Source: Gemmatimonadota bacterium (GTDB taxonomy: Bacteria > Gemmatimonadota > Gemmatimonadetes > Gemmatimonadales > GWC2-71-9). Taken from it: 6,221 bases of DNA. Within the stretch, counting starts at the first letter, position 1, and each line of letters begins with the position of its first letter. This document shows, in pieces, positions 1 through 6,221 of the stretch. The notes below the pieces were generated by a model. It searched no databases, was not told the origin of the DNA, and saw nothing but the letters and a program-made list of their open reading frames with translations. The stretch is taken from contig QHTX01000012.1 of NCBI GenBank assembly GCA_003220975.1, positions 1 to 6,221 on the forward strand, in the 5' to 3' direction. Made by a program: the position numbers and the translations under genes.

Positions 1-1
1 G

Positions 2-1160
2 ATCACGTTCGGGCCCGCCAGCGCGGTGATTCCGGCGGACACGAACCTCGCCAAGACCCAGAAGCTGGGGCCGGTGCCGTTCGCGGCGCAGTTCACCGGC
101 CAAACCGAGGTGGGCGCCGTCACGGAGACGTCGAAGGACATCGACTGGCATACCGACGTGAACGGCTCGTTCTTCGAAACCGTCCCGGGTATGAACGCGG
201 ACGGTGGCTCCCGCTGGTTCGACGGGGCGAACGAGACGATGACCGACCCGACGCTGACCGATCCCGTCAGTAAGGCAGACCTGCACGGCCAACTCACCGG
301 CGTGACCAAGATATGCCGCCCGGTGCGTCTGCACCCCTGCGGCCCCGGCGTGTCGGACACCGTCAACGCCCTATTCCGCCGCTTCGACCAGGAGACCCGG
401 CTGCTGTTCCGTGCGGCGGACATGAAGGTGTACTGGGGGACGACCCCGGGCAAAGTGGACTCGGTGATGGACGTGACGCACCACGTCGCCGTGCCGTTCA
501 ACGCTCAGAACCGCGCCTCGTACGGGTTCCGGACCGACGTCGTCGGGACGACGGTCGGGGCGGCCAGCACACCAGACGGCGTCGTCACTCGGTCCGGTCG
601 ACGTCACGGGCGACAAGCTCTCCGACGGCAACGGCTTCGGGATGTACATCAACGGCGAGCCGTTCATCTTCCTCACGAACACGCTCCCGGCGAGTCCGAC
701 GGTGTGCACGCTCCGTACCTATTTCGGGCTCTTGTCGAAGGCCAGCGGGTCGTACGCGTTCGCCCCGACAGCGTCCAATCCACCGGTGCCGGGCCTGCGG
801 CTGGCGGCGGTCACCAGCACCCCGGCCGTCATCCCGCCGAATTCGCCGGCGGACCTGAGCCGAGTGCACACCGTCCCGGATCCGTACTACGTGGCGAACG
901 CGCTGGAAATCACCGCCAACCAGAAGTTCTTGAAGTTCGTCAACGTCCCCGAGCAGTGCCTCATCCGCATCTACTCGGTGAGCGGCGTCCTCGTCAACAT
1001 CATTCCGGTCAACGATCCGACGGGGGGTGGCGAGGCGACCTGGAACCTGCGGAACCGGAACAACCAGTTCGTGGCGTCCGGGGTCTACTTCTACCACATC
1101 GAGACGCCCGGGGGCCAGACCAAAGTGGGCCGGTTCACCGTCGTCAACTTCGCGCCTTGA
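2..1160 (+). CDS. Exported protein with T9SS-type-A-like C-terminal sorting domain; 5'-partial and frameshifted
   Basis: The frame is open from position 2, so the true start lies upstream of the window; the GTG at 26 is only an internal valine. The first segment reads cleanly to about 581-589 (ending around PDGVVT). The protein then resumes one base further on at about 591 (GPVDVTGDKLSDGNGFGMYI) and runs to TGA 1158-1160. The repaired visible part is about 385 residues. The last ~95 residues start at VPDPYY (873-890) and contain IRIYSVSG (963-986) and ASGVYFYHIETPGG (from 1074), then a closing strand GRFTVVNF. This resembles the FlgD-Ig-like/T9SS type A sorting domains at the C-terminus of many secreted FCB-group proteins. 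Upstream, a segment around DVTHHVAVPF and a stretch ending FGMYINGEPFIF look like beta-rich extracellular modules with no catalytic motif that I recognise. It is probably a surface or secreted protein. The cargo role is inferred from the C-terminus and from the PorV-like neighbour 10 bp downstream. The frame break may be a sequencing error or a real mutation. Confidence 0.75.
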
Positions 1161-1164
1161 GGAG
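1160..1164 (+). promoter_or_regulatory. Shine-Dalgarno for the PorV-like gene, overlapping the preceding stop
   Basis: AGGAG begins on the last base of the TGA stop (1158-1160) of the upstream gene and sits 6 nt before ATG 1171. The overlap suggests translational coupling of the sorting-domain protein and the barrel. It also fixes the start at 1171, although the frame is open further upstream. Confidence 0.75.
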
Positions 1165-1170
1165 ATCGCC

Positions 1171-2304
1171 ATGACGAAGCTGCTCTCTCGTGGACTGTGC
1201 GCGATCGGGCTGGCCGCGGTGCTCGCCGGACCGGCAGCCGCGCAGGTGACCGCGATCCGCAATGACAACACCGCGTACGGCGGAACCTCGGGCGAATTCC
1301 TGCTGCTCGGGGCGGGCGCCCGCGGTGCGGCGCTGGGCGGCGCCTACGCCGCCCTGGCGACCGACGTGACGTCGCTGTACTACAACCCCGCCGGGTTGGC
1401 GCAGCTGGCGCGGCCCGGCGCGATGGTGTCGACCTACAGTTATGTCGCCGACACGCGCTACTCGTGGGTCGGCATCGGGTTTCCGTTGGCGGGCGGGGCG
1501 CGTGCCGTCGGGCTGAGCCTCGGGACGTTCGGGTTCAGCGATCAGCCGGTGTACACCGTCGACCAACCCGACGGTACGGGCCAGACGTACTCCGTCGCCG
1601 AAACCTTCGTGCAGGCGACCTACGGCCAGAACTTCTCCGACCGCTTCTCCGCTGGGTTCTCGGTCAAGTTCATCAACGACAAGCTCGCCGACACGCGTGC
1701 GGGTGCCTTCGCCGTGGACTTCGGGACTAACTTCCACGCCACGATCGGGGAACGGCCCATCCGCGCGGCCTTCGTGCTCCAGAACCTGGGCTCGCAGCTC
1801 AGGCACGACGGCCCGGGCCTGGACGCCGGAGTGTCGCGGACGCCGCCGCTGGGCACGCCCGACGTGCCGCAGGAGCCGCAGCCGGCGCGGCTCCGGGCCT
1901 CGGGCTGGGACCTCCCCGTCCTGTTCCGCGTGAGCGTGGCGCTGGACCTGTTCAATCGAGGGGCGAATCGCATCACGCTGCTCTCCGAGTTCGATCAGCC
2001 CAACAACAACAAGCCGGGCGCCGGGGCCGGCCTGGAGTGGGCCGGGACGAACCTGGGCAACTCGGGATTCTCGCTGGCCGGGCGGGGGAGCTATACCATC
2101 CAGCCCGCCAACAACATCAGCGACATCGACCTGCAGGGGATCACCACCAGCCAGAGCTCGGGCAGCTTCACGAGCTACGGGCTGGCCGTGGGCGGCGGCA
2201 TTTCGTACGGCAAGGGCGACTTCAAGCTCGGGTTCGACTACGCGTGGCGCGATCTCGGGCTGCTGGGTGGGACGAACTACTTGAGTTTCAGCGTCGGCTG
2301 GTAG
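1171..2304 (+). CDS. PorV/PorQ family outer-membrane beta-barrel protein
   Basis: A complete 377-residue protein. ATG 1171 is chosen because of the AGGAG 6 nt upstream and because it opens a Sec signal peptide: basic start MTKLLSR, hydrophobic core to about residue 20, and an AAA|Q cleavage site after residue 24. The mature start carries the family hallmark at residues 43-76: FLLLGAGARGAALGGAYAA, then TDVTSLYYNPAGL. This is the N-terminal plug-like segment of PorV/PorQ (FadL-fold) barrels. The rest alternates short amphipathic strands with Gly/Asn/Asp turns. It ends in LSFSVGW, whose terminal aromatic residue is typical of a BAM recognition signal. In Bacteroidota, PorV is the T9SS outer-membrane factor that binds cargo sorting domains and shuttles them to the PorU sortase. 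Many PorV/PorQ homologues in other phyla have no tested function, so T9SS activity is inferred. The position right after a sorting-domain gene supports a partnership. A Pro-rich segment near residues 220-250 may be an extracellular loop. No frame damage is seen. Confidence 0.9.
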   Translation: MTKLLSRGLCAIGLAAVLAGPAAAQVTAIRNDNTAYGGTSGEFLLLGAGARGAALGGAYAALATDVTSLYYNPAGLAQLARPGAMVSTYSYVADTRYSWVGIGFPLAGGARAVGLSLGTFGFSDQPVYTVDQPDGTGQTYSVAETFVQATYGQNFSDRFSAGFSVKFINDKLADTRAGAFAVDFGTNFHATIGERPIRAAFVLQNLGSQLRHDGPGLDAGVSRTPPLGTPDVPQEPQPARLRASGWDLPVLFRVSVALDLFNRGANRITLLSEFDQPNNNKPGAGAGLEWAGTNLGNSGFSLAGRGSYTIQPANNISDIDLQGITTSQSSGSFTSYGLAVGGGISYGKGDFKLGFDYAWRDLGLLGGTNYLSFSVGW

Positions 2305-2325
2305 ACCGGCCGCCGCAGCAGCACG

Positions 2326-3700
2326 GTGTTGGGGGTGCAGCGTAGGAGCACGCTCGCCGGATGGGCTGCGGTCGGCGCGCTGGCGCTGGCGCAGCAGTCG
2401 GAAAACGTCCAGCTGGACGTCGTCCGGTTCTATCGGAGTGCGGGGGCGGTGACGGCCGTGGACGGCTTCTGTCGCGTGCCGGTCTCGGCGGTGAGCCCGC
2501 TCCCCGGCGGCGGGCGGGGGGGGGCGGCGTACCGTGTGTCGTTGACGGTGCACGACAGCGCGGGGCTCGAGCTGACCTCGCAGTCGTGGAGCCAGAGCGT
2601 GCCGGCCGCGATGCTGGGGGTGGCGAGTGCGTCGCTGGCGGAGCACTTCGCCTTCGCCGCGCGACCGGGGCGGTACGCCGTCGATGTCGCGATCACGGAC
2701 TCGGCGACGGGACGGGTCAGCCGGCAGCACCTGGAGTTCAGGGCGTACGACGCACCGCCCGAGGCGTCGGACCTGCTCCTCGCCACCGGCATCCGCGAGG
2801 TGGCCGGCGCCGCCGACAGCGCGACGCGGCCGGGTGAGATCCGCAAGGGCGGGTTGCGCATCGAGGCGTCGGGGCGGCCGGTGCTGACGCCGCAACAGTC
2901 GAGCCTCGGGTACTATCTGGAGCTGTACACGCCGCGGCCCGAGACGGCGAGTGTAGTGCTGCGGGTGAAGACCGTCGCGGGAGTGCAGATCGTCGCCACT
3001 CCCCCCCAGCAGCTGCCGCTCGCCGCGGGCGGGGGCGCGGCGCGAGGAGTGCTCGATCTCAGTGGGCTGCCGCCGGGGAGCTACCGGCTCGAGGCCACGG
3101 CGAGCGGGCGGGGGGGAGGGGGGGGAGAGGTGGTGCGGAGCGGGGACTTCGGGATGGCTGGGTTCGAGACCGCCGCGGCGATCGCCGCCGCGCCGAGACC
3201 CGAGCGCCCCGACCGCTTCACGACGCTGAGCGAGGCGCAGCTGGACAGCGTGTACGAGCCGTTGATCTACCTGATGGAGGCGAGCGAGCAAGGGCTGTAC
3301 CCGACGTTGACGGTGGATGGGAAGCGGCGGTTCTTGCGGGAGTTCTGGGTCAAGCGCGATCCCACGCCGGGTACGCCGCGCAACGAAGAGGCGGACCGGT
3401 TACCGCCGGTTTCGCGAGGGGGGCACCGCCGCGATCCCGGGATGGCGCACCGATCGGGGCCGGATCTTCATCCGGTACGGGGCGCCGGACGAGGTGCTAA
3501 GCCGGCCGCAAGCGGGGAGCACGGCGCCCTACGAAGTGTGGAAGTACACGCGCGTGCGCGCGCGGAAGTTCGTGTTCTACGACGTGACGCGGTTCGGCAA
3601 CTACGTGCTCATCTGGACCGACGAGCGGCGCGAGTCCAGCCGGCCTAACTGGCGAGATCTGCTCGGGCCCGAGGCGGTGGAAGACGTGCAGCGGTTCTAG
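2326..3700 (+). CDS. GWxTD domain-containing protein, frameshifted
   Basis: GTG 2326 gives a 7-residue basic lead; GTG 2335 in the same frame is equally plausible, and neither has a good Shine-Dalgarno. The N-terminus reads as a signal peptide: RRSTLAG, hydrophobic WAAVGALALA, probable cleavage ALA|QQ. Two beta-sandwich-like regions follow (about residues 28-140 and 175-280, numbered from 2326). Then comes the GWxTD region from about residue 297: a helical stretch EAQLDSVYEPLIYLM, the conserved RFLREFWVKRDPTPGTPRNE, and, after a frame break near 3400, the signature GWRTD (3440-3454) with RGRIFIRYGAPDEV. It continues with PYEVWKYTRVRARKFVFYDV and FGNYVLIW to TAG 3698-3700. Before the break the frame is that of 2326; afterwards it is one base further on. 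Left unrepaired, the first frame runs on to 3648 with an unrelated Arg/His-rich tail. Repaired length is about 457 residues. The family is found in Gemmatimonadota, Acidobacteriota and Bacteroidota; its molecular role is unknown. An exported, envelope-associated protein is inferred. It lies 21 bp after the PorV-like gene, probably in the same operon. Confidence 0.82.
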
Positions 3701-3721
3701 GAACGGGTGAGACCACTAAGC

Positions 3722-3727
3722 GAGAGG
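3722..3727 (+). promoter_or_regulatory. Probable Shine-Dalgarno of the lipoprotein gene
   Basis: GAGAGG ends 5 nt before ATG 3733. It is a moderate match to the anti-Shine-Dalgarno sequence. It supports that ATG, which also begins a clear lipoprotein signal peptide. The 32-bp gap after the GWxTD gene leaves little room for a separate promoter. Confidence 0.5.
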
Positions 3728-3732
3728 TCGGC

Positions 3733-5153
3733 ATGAACTCACGTGTCTCTGTGCGGCTGTGCGCGCTGGCCGCGGCGCTCGTCGTGGGCGCCTGCAAATC
3801 AGACCCGACGGCGGACCTGGCAGGTCAGCCCCAGACGGTGTTCATCAACCCCGGTACCCTCTTCCTCAACGAGGGGGATAGCGCCACGGTGACCGTCAAG
3901 ATCCTCGACGAGGCCGGCACCCCGTTGCAGGGGCAGGTGCAGGCCGTATCCACTGCGCCGACGATCGCATCGGTCGCGCTGGCGACCGGTGTGCAGCCGG
4001 ACCCGACGCGGACGACGAGCGTGTTCAGGATCACGGCCCTGTTGCGCGGACCGGCCTACGCGCGCGTCACAGGCCTGGGGCTGGCGGACTCGGCCCGGAT
4101 CAACGTGCTCCCGGCGCCCTTCGTGTTCGACGGCACGCTGTCCAGCGCGACGCCCAAGGGGGGCGACACGCTGACGCTCAGCGCGAGCGGCGCTTTCCGG
4201 TTCGATCCCACAGCGGATACGGTGACGTTCGGCGGGGGGGTCGCCGGAACGATGATCGCGAACTCGGCCACGCAGATCAAGGTGCTGGTGCCCTTCTCGT
4301 CTGCGGATTCGCTCCACATCGCCGGCACGCTGCTACCGTACGTCCCCGGTAAGACGTTTACAGTACCTTCGTCCCAGGTGGTGACCCAGACCGGCGAGTT
4401 CTGGGCTGGGGACAGCTCGTGGCAGACAGCGCCGAATATCACGCCGATCCTCCCCGCCCCCGGTGACACGTCGCGCATGATCATCGGCACGACACCGGCG
4501 GCCAACTCCGCCGTCTGCCCGGAGGTCGCCTTGGGCTTCGGCTCTACTTCGAGCTGGTCCTTCCGCACGATACGGTGCTGAACTTCAAGGTGGACTGGAC
4601 CGGCGGAGCGCTGGTCCCCGACGTGGACATCTACGCCTGCTCGGACAGCACCGTAGCCAATTTCGGCACGGCCTGCTTCGAAGACGGCGGTGCGGGCGCG
4701 ACGGCGTCCAAGCCGCAAGCCACCGGCGACCACCAGTATCCGGCTGGGACCCACTGGTTCGTGGCTGAGATCTTTGACAGCACGAGCGGCGTATCGCCGA
4801 ACTACTTCGTGACGATCAACGCGAAGGCGGTCACCACGCTCTCGACCAGCGCGAACCCGACGACCGCGGTGGTAGGGGATACGCTCAACGACTCGGCGAC
4901 GCTCGGGGGCGGCACCGGCGTGCTGAGCGGGACGATCACGTTCAGACTGTTCACCCCCAGTCAGGCCACGTGCGCCGGCACGCCGGCCTACACGCAGACG
5001 GTGAACGTGACCGGGGCCGGCACGTACACGACCTCACCGGGGTTCAAGTCGACGGCGGCAGGGACCTGGCGCTGGCGGGCCACCTACAGTGGCGACGCCA
5101 AGAATCAAGGCCGGTCCACCACGTGCAGTGCCGAGCCTGTGACGGTGTCCTAG
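3733..5153 (+). CDS. Multidomain Ig-like/PPC-like lipoprotein, frameshifted
   Basis: ATG 3733 opens a lipoprotein signal peptide: MNSRVSVRL, hydrophobic ALAAALVV, and lipobox VGAC with the lipid-accepting Cys21. Ig-like domain 1 (about residues 33-127, VFINPGTLFLNEGDSATVTV onward) resembles bacterial Ig-like (Big_2 type) repeats. A second module (about 130-216, FDGTLSSATPKGGDTLTLSA) resembles IPT/TIG-like sandwiches. A third spans the frame break: TGEFWAGDSSW to VCPEVALG in the first frame, then LYFELVLPHDTVLNFKVDW to NYFVTINAK in the frame one base back. It looks like a PPC (pre-peptidase C-terminal) fold, which often follows secreted enzymes but here has no enzyme. The last ~105 residues (about 4830-5150) form another Ig-like domain, STSANPTTAVVGDTLNDSAT to WRWRATYSGDAKNQGR, a type often tandemly repeated in secreted proteins. 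The break is near 4530-4542 and is consistent with one missing base; adding one gives exactly 474 codons including the TAG. A surface adhesive or structural role is inferred. There is no catalytic motif. It is the last gene of the operon. Confidence 0.75.
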
Positions 5154-5217
5154 TCAGGGCCGGAGCCCGGCCACTGAGCCCAAGGCGCCCGTGCTTCGGC
5201 GGGCGCCTTCTCCTTGT
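5154..5217 (+). terminator. Tandem-hairpin transcription terminator after the operon
   Basis: Two hairpins start right after the TAG at 5151-5153. The first (5154-5177) pairs TCAG/GGCCGG with CCGGCC/CTGA around a 3-nt AGC loop with one bulged A at 5173. The second has a perfect 10-bp stem, AAGGCGCCCG (5182-5191) with CGGGCGCCTT (5200-5209). Its loop contains CTTCGG, the very stable C(UUCG)G tetraloop. A weakly T-rich tail (CTCCTTGTTA, 5210-5219) follows on the plus strand, so plus-strand termination is favoured. The stem could also act for the convergent ABC gene, but no T-tract follows on the minus strand. Confidence 0.8.
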
Positions 5218-5225
5218 TAGGGCCG

Positions 5226-6221
5226 TCATCCGTCCTGCGCGCCGCTGCCAATCGGCGCTTCCTCGTCCCGGAACTGCCGCTGGTACAGCCGTGCATACAG
5301 CCCGCCCCGGGCGAGCAGCGCGTCGTGCGCACCCTCCTCGACCACCCGCCCGCGGTCGAGCACGACCAGCCGGTCCGCCCGCCGCACCGTCGAGAGCCGG
5401 TGCGCGATGATCAACGTGCTCCGGCCCTCGAGCAGGCGCGCCAGCGCCTCCTCGATCAACCGCTCGCTCTCCGCGTCCACGCTCGACGTGGCCTCGTCGA
5501 GAATCAGCACGCGCGGGTCCTTCAGCAGCGCGCGCGCGATGGCGATGCGCTGCCGCTGGCCCCCGGAAAGCTTCACGCCCCGCTCACCCACCAGCGTCCC
5601 GTAGCCCTGCGGCAGCCGCGCGATGAACTCGTGGGCATGCGCCGCCCGCGCCGCCGCCTCGACCTCCGCCTGGGCCGCGTCGGGTCGCGCGTAGGCGATG
5701 TTCTCGAGCACGCTGCCCGAGAACAGCGCCGGCTCCTGCGGCACGATGCCGATCGCGTGCCGCAGCTCGGCGAGCCGCAGGGCGCGGCTGTCCACGCCGT
5801 CCAGCGTGATCCGTCCGGCCGTGACGTCCCAGAACCGCGGCAGCAGGTTCGCGAGCGTCGTCTTCCCGGCGCCTGACGGCCCCACCAGCGCCACGACCTC
5901 GCCCGGCGCGATGGCGAGCGACACGTCGTCGAGGGCGAGCGGCAGCGCCGGCTGGTAGCGGAAGCTCACGTGCTCCACCGCGACGTGGCCGCGGACGGGG
6001 GAGGGTAGCGTGCGCGGCTCCGGCGGATCGGCGATCGCCGGCGGCGTCTCGAGCAGCTCGAACACGCGCCGCGCGGCGCCCACCGTCTCCTGGTAGTTCG
6101 AGAACAGGCTCGTGAGGGCGGTGACGGCGGCCGCGATGAAGACCGTGTAGAGAAGGAACTGCACCAGCGTGCCGGCGCTGAGCGCCCCGCCCAGCACGAG
6201 CCGCCCGCCCTCCCACAGCCC
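5226..6221 (-). CDS. ABC exporter half-transporter (MsbA/BmrA-like), C-terminal part
   Basis: The frame is open to the right edge (first visible residues GLWEGGRLVLGGALSAG), so the N-terminus and most of the membrane domain are off the window; the GTG at 6197 is internal. About 331 residues are visible, roughly half of a usual ~600-residue half-transporter. Counting residues from 6197, the end of the membrane domain including its last helix (LVQFLLYTVFIAAAVTAL, 11-28) leads through the linker NYQETVGAARRVFELLE into a complete nucleotide-binding domain. That domain has A-loop Tyr81, Walker A GPSGAGKT (106-113; nt 5859-5882), Q-loop Gln154 in PQEPALFSGSVLENI, signature LSGGQ (210-214; nt 5556-5570), Walker B LILDE (231-235) with catalytic Glu235, D-loop SSVD (238-241) and H-loop His266 in IIAHRLST. 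All ATPase residues are present, so the ATPase should be active as a homo- or heterodimer. Substrate cannot be told from this half; lipids, drugs or peptides are all possible. TGA is at 5226-5228, convergent with the lipoprotein operon across about 72 bp holding the terminator. Confidence 0.95.
   Translation of the reverse strand, partial: GLWEGGRLVLGGALSAGTLVQFLLYTVFIAAAVTALTSLFSNYQETVGAARRVFELLETPPAIADPPEPRTLPSPVRGHVAVEHVSFRYQPALPLALDDVSLAIAPGEVVALVGPSGAGKTTLANLLPRFWDVTAGRITLDGVDSRALRLAELRHAIGIVPQEPALFSGSVLENIAYARPDAAQAEVEAAARAAHAHEFIARLPQGYGTLVGERGVKLSGGQRQRIAIARALLKDPRVLILDEATSSVDAESERLIEEALARLLEGRSTLIIAHRLSTVRRADRLVVLDRGRVVEEGAHDALLARGGLYARLYQRQFRDEEAPIGSGAQDG

Noticed and set aside
2361..2837. 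Separate 158-residue gene with AGGAG 12 nt upstream of ATG 2361
   Set aside because: The product is low-complexity Arg/Gly/Ala, whereas the overlapping frame gives a signal peptide and conserved beta-sandwich sequence of the GWxTD protein.
1144..3291. A 715-codon open frame on the minus strand
   Set aside because: It lies antisense to the PorV-like and GWxTD genes, its translation is Arg/His/Pro-rich without any domain, and long antisense frames are expected in high-GC DNA.
575..4548. Programmed ribosomal frameshifting at the three breaks
   Set aside because: No slippery heptamer at the -1 type break (codons GCC TTG GGC do not fit X XXY YYZ), and no slow or stop codon at the +1 type breaks. 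Three independent recoding sites in one operon is unlikely.
5214..5876. A 220-codon plus-strand frame across the ABC gene
   Set aside because: The opposite strand encodes an unmistakable ABC ATPase with all motifs; this frame is its Arg/His-rich shadow.
1..6221. tRNA, rRNA, CRISPR array, insertion sequence or riboswitch
   Set aside because: No cloverleaf-like segment, regularly spaced repeats, transposase motifs or terminal inverted repeats were seen, and the gaps between genes are at most about 72 bases.

Overview
The window is GC-rich, densely coding DNA. Its protein families together point to the Gemmatimonadota or a neighbouring lineage of the FCB superphylum: a C-terminal domain like the type 9 secretion (T9SS) sorting domains, a PorV/PorQ-like outer-membrane barrel, a GWxTD-domain protein and an Ig-rich lipoprotein. 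The assignment is inferred from protein style; there is no rRNA or other phylogenetic marker.

Layout. Positions 2-5153 hold four closely spaced plus-strand genes that look like one operon. (1) The 3' part of a large exported protein with a C-terminal sorting-like domain runs from the left edge to 1160. (2) A PorV/PorQ-family barrel (1171-2304) has its Shine-Dalgarno overlapping the preceding stop. (3) A GWxTD-domain protein (2326-3700). (4) A lipoprotein built of Ig-like and PPC-like domains (3733-5153). Intergenic gaps are 10, 21 and 32 bp. Two hairpins directly after gene 4 (5154-5217) form the likely terminator. Convergent to this, on the minus strand, is the 3' half of an ABC exporter half-transporter (5226 to the right edge). 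No stretch above about 70 bases lacks a gene. I found no tRNA, rRNA, CRISPR array, insertion sequence or riboswitch.

How the genes may work together. In T9SS, PorV binds C-terminal sorting domains of cargo at the outer membrane. A PorV-like barrel directly behind a gene with such a C-terminus suggests a cargo/barrel pair, with the GWxTD protein and the lipoprotein as further envelope components. The function of GWxTD proteins is not established. The ABC exporter is probably unrelated to the operon.

The most notable feature is that three of the four operon genes carry a reading-frame break, near 581-591, 3400 and 4530-4542. Recognisable protein continues in another frame after each break, while the PorV-like gene and the visible ABC part are intact. 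None of the preferred break points lies in a long homopolymer, and the G7-G9 runs in gene 3 do not disturb the frame. Either the assembled sequence contains errors or the operon is decaying; raw reads or a close relative would decide. I do not see a clearly new system, but the cargo/barrel/GWxTD/lipoprotein cassette is the part worth following.
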